This document shows positions 1 through 8,180 of a stretch of 41,902 bases of DNA, piece after piece. The notes beneath the pieces are model-generated. The model ran no database searches and was not told the origin of the DNA. It worked only from the letters and a program-made list of their open reading frames with translations. The position numbers and the translations under genes are program-made. This DNA is from a virus, in the IMG/VR virus record IMGVR_UViG_3300035698_001168, positions 1 to 41,902 of that record; one strand, 5' to 3'. Each line of letters starts with the position of its first letter. Within the stretch, counting starts at the first letter, position 1.

Positions 1-562
1 GTTCAAGACGAGCATACAGCTCGTCAAACTGTGCAGGAACCATAACTTGATTAATAGTAATGTAAACGCCAGCATCCATTAACTGGAGACATCGATCGCC
101 GAAAACTTCTTCGTTTGCAAACTCTGCGTGGTAGCTTGCAGTAATGCTTCTTCTCTGTAGCGAAGCTGTTGAGTTAATCCATTTGTCCCACCACTTAATT
201 CCAGGGCTTAGATTAGTAGTCATGTGGATGCTTTGGTATCCAGGAAAACTGTCATTGCAGTAATGCTTTATAACCTCTGCAAAGTATTTATATGCAGTGG
301 GCTCGCCGCCGCTAAAACTGAAGTGGAAATCAGTAAACCCGTTTGCGCGAGCTTGCTTCTTTATTTCGTCTATTGCGTTTGTGTATACCATAAGTTTTTG
401 GTGATCCGGCGTACTAGATCTTGCATAACTCCAGCAGTAAGAACAATTATAGTTACAAAATCTGGCGAGTATCCAAGAGACAGTAAATAAATCAGTATCG
501 AGTAATGTTTTTTGTCCGAAACTTGTAATGTCTTCAAATGGAATTTGTTGGTATTTGTTCAT
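1..562 (-). CDS. Radical SAM protein (3' part missing at window edge)
   Basis: Reading the minus strand from the ATG at 562 gives 187 residues without a stop to the window edge, so the C-terminal part is missing. Residues 36-43 are CNYNCSYC, the CxxxCxxC motif that binds the 4Fe-4S cluster of radical SAM enzymes, and residues 85-87 are the GGE motif that contacts S-adenosylmethionine. Members of this superfamily cleave SAM to a 5'-deoxyadenosyl radical; the substrate cannot be told from sequence. The start overlaps the end of the preceding radical SAM gene by 29 bp, so the two are probably co-translated. I chose this ATG because the homologous region begins directly after it; no good ribosome binding site is visible. 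It differs clearly from the two other radical SAM proteins in this cassette, so it is not a simple duplicate. Confidence 0.85.
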   Translation of the reverse strand, partial: MNKYQQIPFEDITSFGQKTLLDTDLFTVSWILARFCNYNCSYCWSYARSSTPDHQKLMVYTNAIDEIKKQARANGFTDFHFSFSGGEPTAYKYFAEVIKHYCNDSFPGYQSIHMTTNLSPGIKWWDKWINSTASLQRRSITASYHAEFANEEVFGDRCLQLMDAGVYITINQVMVPAQFDELYARLE

Positions 563-1607
563 ATTTATTAGTCTCGTATATTATTTTACTACACTGTCTT
601 GCGCACGTCATGCACTTGTCTTTTCCGGACCAAAAGTCTGGCATTAGTCTAAACAAATTCTCGTTAGTCGACAATACGTAGTCGCTGCATTTAGGAATTC
701 CGACCATTGACAGAACTTCTTTTGTGTTCTGTACACTTAAATTGCGCAAGTAGTGTATAGGTAAGTCTTCCTTAATAGGTTCCTCTAGATAATCTCCTCC
801 TATCCAACAACACGGAAATATATTCCCATGTGGGTCTACATATATGCCCTGGTCGCTTATGCACTTAGGTGTAATTTCGCATGATTCGATAGCAGTTTCT
901 CTAGTTTCTTTATCTAAAAGTGCAGATAGTGAATATGACGGAGTTTTCTTAAATTGATCAAGCTGCGCTGGCTTGATTGTGTATTCAACATTACCTGAAT
1001 TGCCATGCACTTCGTATTCGTCCATTTCGTAGAATCTAGTAGTACTTACGAAATTAACACGCTCGACTCCTAAGCCTAGTAAATATTTGTTTAGTTCGCT
1101 AACATCGTGTTCGTTATGCGCAAATACCAAACTATCAACAATTGCGCGACCGCCGGCAGCAATAAATGCTGTTAAGTTTTCAATTACCTTGTCGTACTTA
1201 GTGTTCTTTCTATATAGTTCGTGCTTCCCTTTAAACCCATCAACTGCAAATATTACTTCGACGTTATGCTGTGCTAGATTTGCCCACCACTTAGGTGATC
1301 GCATTCCGCCATTTGTGTGAATTGCAAGTCTGGTTGTTGGATTGCACTTGCGTACATATGCGTATATCTCTAAACAATCCTTTGCGAATGCAGGATCACC
1401 GTAGTTGCCGCAGCTATAAAAGTTTGTTAACTGCGCTAGGAACTTAATCGGAAACCATTCTTTAAATTGTTCAATGGACATATCGCCATTACTAATAAAC
1501 GGGCGTGCTGCGCCACCGTGAAGATTCCTAGCGCACATAGGACACTGTGCCTGGCACTTATCAGTGAGTTCTATATGTACTGTTTTAACGTCGTTAACTA
1601 ATTGCAT
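534..1607 (-). CDS. Radical SAM protein with SPASM/twitch-like C-terminus
   Basis: 357 aa. The N-terminal CxxxCxxC motif is C18-C22-C25 (CQAQCPMC). The C-terminal half holds further cysteines in the layout of a SPASM/twitch auxiliary cluster domain: C243, C249, the pair C266-C267 inside VDPHGNIFPCCW, and a final set C332, C335, C339. SPASM-type enzymes typically modify peptides or proteins, some modify sugars; here the substrate is unknown. The gene begins after a 146-bp gap, the largest untranslated gap in the minus-strand cluster, so it may have its own promoter, though I could not identify one. No small open frame resembling a RiPP precursor peptide is visible in that gap. The ribosome binding site is weak (AGG-like). 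It overlaps the following radical SAM gene by 29 bp. Confidence 0.88.
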   Translation of the reverse strand: MQLVNDVKTVHIELTDKCQAQCPMCARNLHGGAARPFISNGDMSIEQFKEWFPIKFLAQLTNFYSCGNYGDPAFAKDCLEIYAYVRKCNPTTRLAIHTNGGMRSPKWWANLAQHNVEVIFAVDGFKGKHELYRKNTKYDKVIENLTAFIAAGGRAIVDSLVFAHNEHDVSELNKYLLGLGVERVNFVSTTRFYEMDEYEVHGNSGNVEYTIKPAQLDQFKKTPSYSLSALLDKETRETAIESCEITPKCISDQGIYVDPHGNIFPCCWIGGDYLEEPIKEDLPIHYLRNLSVQNTKEVLSMVGIPKCSDYVLSTNENLFRLMPDFWSGKDKCMTCARQCSKIIYETNKYEQIPTNSI

Positions 1608-1730
1608 AGTACTGTCATTGCCTGTGTGTTGTGCTTAAGTAAGTTTCTAAAAGGCCAAGCCTGTTAGCACTAGATGTAGTGTTTAAATGGAGTTAAAAGC
1701 AGGTATAATTACAACATGTAGTCAAAATAT

Positions 1731-1765
1731 AAAAAATATTATAATATGGTTCTCTAGGAGCCATA
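1731..1765 (-). terminator. Possible weak terminator after the 229-aa gene
   Basis: On the minus strand the end of the 229-aa gene forms an imperfect hairpin (TATGG at 1765-1761 pairing with CCATA at 1749-1745, extended by two more pairs across a mismatch) that includes the stop codon. An AT-only stretch with six consecutive T follows about nine bases later. The distance from stem to T-run is longer than in a classic intrinsic terminator, so this is tentative. The rest of the 1608-1753 gap shows nothing else I can name. Confidence 0.25.
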
Positions 1766-2443
1766 CTGCTTTAAATTATAGTAGTCTCGCAGCCAAGTAA
1801 AGTTGTTTATCTTTGCTAATTCTGCTGAATTATTCCTGTGTTCTGTGCCGAAGCTAAGACCAGCTTCGGCCCCAAGTTCTGCATAGATTCCAAATTCTTT
1901 ATCCCGATTATTAGCTAACCATTTCTCTAAACGATCAGTGGTGTCTGTGTCGTCTTGGCGATCAATTACACGCGACGACAGCTTAACGCATTCGCGGAAC
2001 GCTGACTTCCATGTATTAAACGGATCAGTGTTAAACTTAGTTACATTAGAAACGGCATCCATTGCGCTAAAGTAATCCGAGATGCTTGTTGTCATGTCTG
2101 TCTTAGTTAAGTCCATGTTCTGCGTAAGTTTACGGGGAAGTAACTTTACTCCGCCGTAACCATAACAAAGGCCGTTTATCGGATTCGTTGAGCGCCAAAC
2201 ATGCACCGTAGACAAGTCTTGTTTTGGAACATTGTAGTTAAATTCAAAGTCGTCAACAACCCATGCATCGCCGTCTACTACATAAAACATCTTAGTTACT
2301 GCTTTGTTTGCCGCTGCTATATGTGCATTATGTATTCCGGTAATGCCGTGAACTCTCATAGCTAGCGGTGCTAATTCCTGTAACCGAGCAAAGTTTTCAT
2401 CTGCATTTTTTTCGTCGTAACTGATGAATACAATATCATACAT
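1754..2443 (-). CDS. Putative glycosyltransferase-like protein, VDGD type
   Basis: 229 aa. Starts with MYDIVFISYDE and has FYVVDGD with D57-G58-D59, resembling the nucleotide-sugar/metal-binding DxD motif of GT-A fold glycosyltransferases. It is a paralogue of the 300-aa protein at 3812-4714, which has LSYDEPNAEKN at its start and VDGD at residues 63-66; both also share a later NGLxYGxGGVK motif. Reaction and acceptor are unknown. The ATG is preceded by GAGGTG (2449-2454) and overlaps the end of the radical SAM gene at 2436 by 8 bp. Since the radical SAM gene lies between the two VDGD paralogues, the three may act on the same substrate. The DxD reading is by motif only. Confidence 0.6.
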   Translation of the reverse strand: MYDIVFISYDEKNADENFARLQELAPLAMRVHGITGIHNAHIAAANKAVTKMFYVVDGDAWVVDDFEFNYNVPKQDLSTVHVWRSTNPINGLCYGYGGVKLLPRKLTQNMDLTKTDMTTSISDYFSAMDAVSNVTKFNTDPFNTWKSAFRECVKLSSRVIDRQDDTDTTDRLEKWLANNRDKEFGIYAELGAEAGLSFGTEHRNNSAELAKINNFTWLRDYYNLKQYGS

Positions 2444-3815
2444 TTAGTAACACCTCGTGTAATCCGGCATATTCCGGAAAAGTTTCCTTAAAATTTGTAC
2501 CGCGGCGCTTATCGTACTCGTCAACAAACTTACAGAAATCCTGTGCATACTCAGTTGCTTGTGCTGACTGTTCTAGATACACACAAAATCTTTCAACTAA
2601 GTCAACTTCTTCAAGATACAACCGTGCATATTTTTGTGGTGAATTATATTTTACCCAACGTTTTGCAAACTTGCGGTACTTCTTAGCATGTACTTTTCTA
2701 TCTTCAATTGGCAAGACTGTACATTGCAAATGCGGTGGCCACCTTAGATAATTAATACTTAACGGGATGCGATTAACAGCAAATAAAGTATTGTATGTAT
2801 CTCGTAGTTCCATTACAAATTCAAGGAATTCGTTAAGCCTCGGAAGTGCTAAAATATTTATTGTTGTCATCATAGATACGTTAACATTTGTTTCGGTAAG
2901 AATACGATGGACATTCTTAATCCAATTATCGTATTTTAATCCGTGGCGTATGTATTCTGCTTGTTTTCCGGCACTTTCCATGCTAGTAAATACACTTACT
3001 TCTTTAACTTTTCCAGCAAGATTATTCATTCGCTTGATTAACTTATCAATTAATACGTCCGAAACGTCTAAGTTAGTGTTAAGAGAAAAGGTAAGCTCAG
3101 GGCATGGATTATTATCAAGATAATCAAACATTGCCCATGTATCTTTGCTCATAAGAGGCTCGCCTCCCGTTACTCGGAATACTCGCAAGTGCGGAAGCGC
3201 AGACGGAAACCATTTCCAAAATGCATCAAGGTATGGATTTTCTTCAGTGTGATGGAAAGGCAGTTTGCCTGCATCTTTTAATTCTATCAAATCGTGCGAT
3301 CCATACTTTACAGGGTAAGGCCCATTATCTCTAATGTCCTTCATCCAAGTTGAACTAATATCCGGGGAACAATACGAGCAAGCAAAATTACACGCATTTG
3401 AAAATGATACTTCTAAGTAAGCGGGAAACACATCTGCATTTGGATCAGAGTGTTTAATTTCGTCAAATCTTTCCCAAGCCCACCAATCTGCTGTTTTTAA
3501 GTGCCTGTCAGAAAAATGGCTGCCTTCTTGATCTTCTAATGTCCAACAATAATCGCACTCACTAGGGCGTTCGCCGTTTAGCATTTTTGCTCGCTGCTTC
3601 TTTTTGTATATGCTATTATGTAACGCTGCTGGATTGCTTAATACTTCCTGTTCTGAAATTTTATGAGCCGCAGGGTGATGACAAGAATGATTAAAGCCGG
3701 TTTGCAGATATAATGTAGTCTGTAGCCATTTTGCAGTACAAAACGAGCAGCTAACTGAGTTTATCTCATCGCGCTTTAGTTCCAGTGCTGCTATTCTGTT
3801 TTCGTTAGTACTCAT
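2436..3815 (-). CDS. Twitch-domain-type radical SAM protein
   Basis: 459 aa. The radical SAM motif is C142-C146-C149 (CNFACSYC), followed by a TGGEPLM motif near residue 215. An N-terminal region of about 130 residues precedes it and carries its own cysteines (SFCTAKW, a CHH, then CDYCW), which may bind a second iron-sulfur cluster. This long N-terminal extension with CxxCW-like elements is typical of the phage-borne group usually named twitch domain-containing radical SAM proteins; that family name is from memory, not from a search. The start overlaps the stop of the 300-aa glycosyltransferase-like gene in ATGA, and its end overlaps the 229-aa gene by 8 bp, so it is embedded in one translationally coupled unit. 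Substrate unknown. Confidence 0.87.
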   Translation of the reverse strand: MSTNENRIAALELKRDEINSVSCSFCTAKWLQTTLYLQTGFNHSCHHPAAHKISEQEVLSNPAALHNSIYKKKQRAKMLNGERPSECDYCWTLEDQEGSHFSDRHLKTADWWAWERFDEIKHSDPNADVFPAYLEVSFSNACNFACSYCSPDISSTWMKDIRDNGPYPVKYGSHDLIELKDAGKLPFHHTEENPYLDAFWKWFPSALPHLRVFRVTGGEPLMSKDTWAMFDYLDNNPCPELTFSLNTNLDVSDVLIDKLIKRMNNLAGKVKEVSVFTSMESAGKQAEYIRHGLKYDNWIKNVHRILTETNVNVSMMTTINILALPRLNEFLEFVMELRDTYNTLFAVNRIPLSINYLRWPPHLQCTVLPIEDRKVHAKKYRKFAKRWVKYNSPQKYARLYLEEVDLVERFCVYLEQSAQATEYAQDFCKFVDEYDKRRGTNFKETFPEYAGLHEVLLNV

Positions 3816-4714
3816 CTAATTTTATCCGTTCGCGTAGGAGATTGGTACGTGGCCTTAAAAAACTTACTTTGGTCGCTGTTTAGTGGATCAAGGGCGATTG
3901 GCAAATCTAAGTGATTCTGCAGTGCTTGTCCGTATTCGGCAGTAAGTTTTTTAACGTCTACATCCTTTGAAAATCCCCAGTAATTGTCAAGAAAATCAAA
4001 GTCACGTACCTGAGTGTGGTCTATCTTATCGAGCATCGTATTTACAATACCTTGTCTTGCTCCAAGAATCGCCCATTCACCGTTCTTTACATCCATTCCT
4101 ACCATAGACCAGATGTATAACCAGTGTAAGCAGCGCCAGTGTAGCTGCTTAAATTCTTTTGGTTCAACAGGAACACCGCGATTTAAGGATAGTTTAACAC
4201 CTTCTCGAAATCCTGCTCGCCATGCTTGCTTTGCAGATCCATTAATGTATGTATCCGAAGCAGTTTGGTTCATTTGGTAGTATTCGGCATCCCAACAAAA
4301 ATCAACTTGTGCCATTATGTTAGCAGGGTCTGCATTTTCGTGAGTACGCATGTTAAATACGTATTCTTTAGACCAACATTTTACTCCGCCGTTGCCGTAC
4401 ATTAAGCCGTTTACTTGATTCTGACCGCACCAACTAATAACTAGTTTCGACAATTCTTCTTCACTTTTGTTACTAACATCAACTTCGTTAGATAAAAATC
4501 CAGGTCGCACTTGGTTGTCGCCGTCAACTGTTATAAATCGGTCAGTGTCGCTTATACTTGCACATGCTTTGTGCGCTGCATCGGATCCCTTAACGCCGTG
4601 TATCCGTTTTGTCCACGGAAACTTCATGCAAAGATCAGCATAGTTTTTTTCTGCGTTAGGCTCGTCGTATGACAAATATATAATGTCACATTCTTGAAAA
4701 TTAAGTGTTGCCAT
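3812..4714 (-). CDS. Putative glycosyltransferase-like protein, VDGD type (paralogue)
   Basis: 300 aa when started at the ATG at 4714 (MATLNFQECD). An upstream in-frame ATG at 4774 would add 20 residues but overlaps the preceding gene by 74 bp and has no ribosome binding site, while the 4714 start has TAGGAG (4720-4725) five bases before it. The protein has IIYLSYDEPNAEKN near the N-terminus and ITVDGD with D64-G65-D66, a DxD-like motif, and then VNGLMYGNGGVK. It is clearly related to the 229-aa protein at 1754-2443 but longer at the C-terminus. A sugar transferase role is inferred from the DxD motif and from the neighbouring transferase genes. Confidence 0.6.
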   Translation of the reverse strand: MATLNFQECDIIYLSYDEPNAEKNYADLCMKFPWTKRIHGVKGSDAAHKACASISDTDRFITVDGDNQVRPGFLSNEVDVSNKSEEELSKLVISWCGQNQVNGLMYGNGGVKCWSKEYVFNMRTHENADPANIMAQVDFCWDAEYYQMNQTASDTYINGSAKQAWRAGFREGVKLSLNRGVPVEPKEFKQLHWRCLHWLYIWSMVGMDVKNGEWAILGARQGIVNTMLDKIDHTQVRDFDFLDNYWGFSKDVDVKKLTAEYGQALQNHLDLPIALDPLNSDQSKFFKATYQSPTRTDKIR

Positions 4715-5222
4715 TGGTGCTCCTATAAAAACGATAAGTATCAAACTTTTTAGATGTATATATGCTAATGTCATTATACGGCATCTGTAAGTTTATTGGT
4801 ACTGGGTTTGAAAAATCAAACATAAGTGTATCATAAACAATATTTGGATCATCTCTACTAGTGATGCCAAAATACATGTTAAAGGTTAAGTTACCTCGGT
4901 GCTTGATCATGTTTGCTCGCAACTCCTTGCCTACTTCCAGAGTCCACTTGCTGTTATCTTGCGTTAGTGTTATGTCGGGATCATCAAGATACGTAGCAGG
5001 AACTTGATATAGCGAACTACCAAAACTAGCGTCATCTGGCACTAATTCTTTTTTCTTAAATTGTAAGCACTTTAACTCAACAATGTAATCAGACATAGGC
5101 TCTCGGCCTTGCATAATTGCTTCTACTTCGGAATACAGTACAGCTACTCTATTTTCATTTACATCAACTGCGTTGCCAATTTTGTATATTTCGCCAGTTC
5201 CTTCTTTAAATGCTGCAAACAT
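4701..5222 (-). CDS. Unknown phage protein, 173 aa
   Basis: I do not recognise this protein. It is 173 aa, with no signal peptide, transmembrane segment or cysteine-rich motif. The sequence alternates polar and hydrophobic residues in a way that suggests mostly beta structure in the second half (for example LTFNMYFGITS and YRFYRST at the end). The ATG follows the stop of the 276-aa glycosyltransferase-like gene as TAATG, and its end overlaps the start of the next gene by 14 bp, so it belongs to the same coupled unit. A virion surface component, or an accessory to the transferases, is possible; the sequence does not decide. Confidence 0.75.
   Translation of the reverse strand: MFAAFKEGTGEIYKIGNAVDVNENRVAVLYSEVEAIMQGREPMSDYIVELKCLQFKKKELVPDDASFGSSLYQVPATYLDDPDITLTQDNSKWTLEVGKELRANMIKHRGNLTFNMYFGITSRDDPNIVYDTLMFDFSNPVPINLQMPYNDISIYTSKKFDTYRFYRSTNGNT
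4720..4725 (-). promoter_or_regulatory. Ribosome binding site deciding the 4714 start
   Basis: TAGGAG on the minus strand, five bases upstream of the ATG at 4714. It supports the shorter start of the glycosyltransferase-like gene over the ATG at 4774. Confidence 0.75.
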
Positions 5223-6052
5223 TACAATACTTTCCTTTCGAATTTATTTATTACATCGTCACTTGCAAACTCATCAGATGTATAGTGAAAGATACCGACT
5301 TGATTAAAATTTCCTATGCGTAACGTTAAGTCATCTGATAGATATGCCCCGACTTGTTGCATCCACCGGGACGGCGGATCAATCCACCCTTGTACATGCG
5401 GTTTCATATGTACAAATTTAGGAACTAGAACGCTAGTGTTAGTAATTTTGTCTTCTATGCCCAGGCATATTGCGGCAACTGCGGCTGTGATATCCATGGT
5501 TGGGTGCTTTGGCTGCTTAAGTGGAACAAATCTACCGTAAAATAATTCCCAGTTATTGCTAATTAGTTCTACCATCTTATAAAACTCATGAGCAAATTCA
5601 GACTTCTTAAAATAATGCATGCCGCCGTAAATATTTGGTAGATTATTTGCGGCGAAAGTCTTTCTATAATAAGTAGAGGTTACCTGTTCGTCTCTATAAG
5701 TATACGAATTCGACAAATAGTACACATCGTAATTTGCAAATTGCTTCCATACATGTGATAAATCTTGCATCACAAGTACATCTGCGTCAAATACAATTGT
5801 TTCTTCATAAGGAGAAACATGATACATCTTCCATCGATTCTCTGTTCGAAAGCGGGACTCTGATTTTTCAAACCAAGGTATGCGTTTTACTTTGTCAAAC
5901 AACGGTCTCCATTTCTTAGGTACTCGATTATGTGTAATTATAGAAATTGGTTCGTTATTGCCTGCTGCCTTTAAACTCATAGCAAGTAATGCTGCCTGTT
6001 TAACGTAGTTTTGTCCTTGAGCAAATACTAAGTATCCTTTATAACTGTTCAT
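5222..6052 (-). CDS. Putative glycosyltransferase, GT-A/GT8-like
   Basis: 276 aa. The N-terminus reads KGYLVFAQGQNYVKQAALLA, then a Rossmann-like stretch PISIIT. Residues 87-93 are VFDADVL, with D89-A90-D91 as a DxD motif of the kind that binds metal and nucleotide-sugar in GT-A transferases, and a later GGMHYFKKS segment fits the GT8-like fold. It is paralogous to the 277-aa protein just upstream (both have YVKQAxxLA near the start and a DxD in the middle). It overlaps that gene by 14 bp. Likely substrates would be phage DNA, virion protein or host envelope glycans; none can be chosen from the sequence. Confidence 0.72.
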   Translation of the reverse strand: MNSYKGYLVFAQGQNYVKQAALLAMSLKAAGNNEPISIITHNRVPKKWRPLFDKVKRIPWFEKSESRFRTENRWKMYHVSPYEETIVFDADVLVMQDLSHVWKQFANYDVYYLSNSYTYRDEQVTSTYYRKTFAANNLPNIYGGMHYFKKSEFAHEFYKMVELISNNWELFYGRFVPLKQPKHPTMDITAAVAAICLGIEDKITNTSVLVPKFVHMKPHVQGWIDPPSRWMQQVGAYLSDDLTLRIGNFNQVGIFHYTSDEFASDDVINKFERKVL

Positions 6053-6872
6053 CTATGCACCTGTTTAAGCTAAACTTATTCATTACGTGTAAATTAGATC
6101 CTTTAAATTTAACTCCGGTATATTCTCCAAGATAATTTTCTTTTTCTACTAGCACAAAGTATTCGTCCTCTTGTATTTCCCACAACAGATCTCTGTCAGT
6201 GGCGTAAAATAAAGTGCCCGGCATGCAACCTACAAAGCCTGGGGTTAGATGAATAGCAATACTAAGCAACCAATCATTACGAAATGTTGATCCCGGTAGT
6301 TGATATAGCGGTTTAAAATGATGCCAGTTTTTTTGTATGTGTTTTAGTAAGTCAAAAAATACTTCAACTTGCGCATCCTTACGAAAGTATACGCAAGTGG
6401 CCCAATAAAAATCCGGCCCAGTGTCGCTTATTTTTTTAAACTCACTATAATCGCGCCACCCTGCTAAGTCTACTGCATCTTTATACGCTAACATAGGTTG
6501 TGTTGAGTCAAAACAATTTAAAAACTTCGAGTCTCCTATTACCATATCCGAATCTAGCAGCAAAGTTTCGTCATACGGAGTTATGTCATGCGCACTAGTC
6601 CTGCTATTATTGTTAAATTCTAATTTCTCTTGCGTAAGTGAGCCGTCATAATAGCGCTTGTGTGTAAACTCAGCATTATCTTTTATTTTAATAATGTGTT
6701 CAAATACTTCGTTGCAGTCAGGATATTGTGATTGTAAAAACGCCACTGAATTAGTAGCTATAGCAGTGCCTATGCCTAAGTATTGCTTTACTCGCTTGGC
6801 TAGGAAATATGCTTGTTTAACATAGTCTATCTTGCTGTTATTGCATGCAAAAACTAGTACTCCTTTGCTCAT
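6039..6872 (-). CDS. Putative glycosyltransferase, GT-A/GT8-like (paralogue)
   Basis: 277 aa. Starts MSKGVLVFACNNSKIDYVKQAYFLA, with LLLDSDMVI carrying D107-S108-D109 as the DxD motif. Related to the following 276-aa protein over its length, though divergent. The ATG overlaps the stop of the 115-aa gene by four bases (ATGA), and its 3' end overlaps the next gene by 14 bp. Two adjacent divergent copies suggest sequential transfer of two sugars, or a heterodimer, but this is inference. Confidence 0.7.
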   Translation of the reverse strand: MSKGVLVFACNNSKIDYVKQAYFLAKRVKQYLGIGTAIATNSVAFLQSQYPDCNEVFEHIIKIKDNAEFTHKRYYDGSLTQEKLEFNNNSRTSAHDITPYDETLLLDSDMVIGDSKFLNCFDSTQPMLAYKDAVDLAGWRDYSEFKKISDTGPDFYWATCVYFRKDAQVEVFFDLLKHIQKNWHHFKPLYQLPGSTFRNDWLLSIAIHLTPGFVGCMPGTLFYATDRDLLWEIQEDEYFVLVEKENYLGEYTGVKFKGSNLHVMNKFSLNRCIDEQL

Positions 6873-7216
6873 AAGTCAAGCAGTCCTTCAATTTTTCTAT
6901 TCTTTTTAAGCTTTTCGTATTCGACATAAAATTCATTTGATGCTTCTGCGTATACACCGCTTAAGTCGACATGAAATTCAACAAGGTCTTTAATTAAAAT
7001 AGGAGTGCCGTTGTCGTCGATCAACACTGCAAACTCTCGGCCAGAGCGGATGGTACCATCAATAAATGTTATTAATTCTTTCGTGGCTTTGAATTGAGCG
7101 CCGTGTGCATAATGGATCAGGCCTTCTTCGTACCGCTCTCGCAGTAAACGTTTTTGCGTGTTAACAGTTGTCATGTAATTCGAAAAGTCGAGAACTTTTT
7201 GTAGTCGTTCGTCCAT
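6869..7216 (-). CDS. Small conserved phage protein of unknown function
   Basis: 115 aa. The N-terminal half (LDFSNYMTTVNTQKRLLRER) is probably helical. The end (NEFYVEYEKLKKNRKIEGLLDL) is a charged helix. The pattern SNYMTT, KELITFI, LIDDNGTPI and EYEKLKKNR matches, from memory, a short hypothetical protein widespread in T4-like marine phages. The start is well supported: TAGGAA lies at 7223-7228, six bases before the ATG, and a perfect TATAAATA late-promoter motif lies 30 bases upstream. It is the first gene of the accessory cassette that continues with the transferases and radical SAM genes. Function unknown. Confidence 0.85.
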   Translation of the reverse strand: MDERLQKVLDFSNYMTTVNTQKRLLRERYEEGLIHYAHGAQFKATKELITFIDGTIRSGREFAVLIDDNGTPILIKDLVEFHVDLSGVYAEASNEFYVEYEKLKKNRKIEGLLDL

Positions 7217-7246
7217 GATGGGTTCCTATAAATTAAGTGTGTACTT

Positions 7247-7254
7247 TATTTATA
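7247..7254 (-). promoter_or_regulatory. Late promoter motif TATAAATA
   Basis: An exact TATAAATA on the minus strand, the consensus -10-like box read by T4 gp55-type late sigma factors. It overlaps the stop codon of the 305-aa gene and lies 30 bases before the ATG of the 115-aa gene, leaving room for a short leader and a ribosome binding site. It would make the accessory cassette a late transcript. Confidence 0.65.
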
Positions 7255-8167
7255 GGTTAGAGGTAGTTGTGAAGGATGGGTCTGGTATAGTTACGCCGGT
7301 GCCAGACGCGCGGAATGTTTGTATTGTGCTAGTAACGGTTCCATTAATATTTTCGTCTACTGACGGGCCTGGTTCTACACCGCCTTGCTGATCGCCGGTA
7401 TCGTCGTCATTTAATTCTACTAAAAATCTAATAACGCTAGTCGAGTCAGCTCTTGCTTGAATAGTATAATCATTTTCGGCGTACACGCCAGATCCTACTT
7501 TTGTGTAAATTTGTTGATAGCTTCCAGTTAAGTCGTAATTACCATTATTACTGCCGGAGCCGGAGCCGGTTGCATTTGTTTCAGTATAATTAAAACTAAT
7601 TACTCCTGCCTCAGATAACATAGAGGACCAATTAGCTGTTTTAGCTCCAGAGCCTCCTGCAATTCCAGCCGAGAATCTTATCTCGCCGTGTGTATTAAAA
7701 AAGTAACGACGCGCATCGGCATCAGCAAACGTGACAGTAAATTCATGTGTAATAGTTCCGTTCCAGGTAGTTGACCGCACGCTGGTTACAATCGTAGCTA
7801 ACGTAGCCTGACTAGGATCCATAACAAACTTATTAGTTACTATCCCGGTAGTAGCTACGTCGTAGTCAACATAACCTTTAATTGTACCAGCTGGGTTAGT
7901 GCTGTTATTGTCATCGGCAATTATGTCACCGGTTGTCAAGTCTGATATGCTTGATATACCAGCACCGTTTTGGTGTAAGAAACAATCGCTGATATCAGAA
8001 TACAACTCTTGCATATCCAATGCAGTAACCAAACTAGTTGCGGCCACTGTGCTACTTGCAACTACTTGACCGTACCCGTCTGTGCCGGATCCAGTGCCGT
8101 AAATGTTTGCAACTCGTGTTTGTATGTTGTTATAACGCACTGCTGTGATTATATCGCCTATTGCCAT
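7250..8167 (-). CDS. Tail-fibre-like virion protein (paralogue 2)
   Basis: 305 aa. The N-terminus has GTGSGTDGYGQ and YSDISDCFLHQNG, then a central ADARRYFFNTHGEIRFSA motif, then glycine/serine-rich beta segments and NYDLTGSYQQIYTK. This pattern is familiar from fibre-like structural proteins in marine T4-like phages. It is a tandem paralogue of the 295-aa protein at 8181-9068, the two matching along their full length. It is the last gene of the fibre block. An AAGG motif near 8183-8186 precedes the start. Likely a virion appendage or decoration protein; host receptor binding is inferred from position only. Confidence 0.78.
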   Translation of the reverse strand: MAIGDIITAVRYNNIQTRVANIYGTGSGTDGYGQVVASSTVAATSLVTALDMQELYSDISDCFLHQNGAGISSISDLTTGDIIADDNNSTNPAGTIKGYVDYDVATTGIVTNKFVMDPSQATLATIVTSVRSTTWNGTITHEFTVTFADADARRYFFNTHGEIRFSAGIAGGSGAKTANWSSMLSEAGVISFNYTETNATGSGSGSNNGNYDLTGSYQQIYTKVGSGVYAENDYTIQARADSTSVIRFLVELNDDDTGDQQGGVEPGPSVDENINGTVTSTIQTFRASGTGVTIPDPSFTTTSNL

Positions 8168-8180
8168 GACAATATTTACC

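Noticed and set aside
562-569. AATAAATA next to the first radical SAM start
   Set aside because: It directly abuts and shares a base with the ATG inside the upstream gene, so it cannot act as promoter for this gene with a normal start.
1608-1753. Possible small precursor-peptide gene beside the radical SAM genes
   Set aside because: Only frames of a few codons are found on the minus strand between these positions; no ribosome binding site, no precursor-like sequence.
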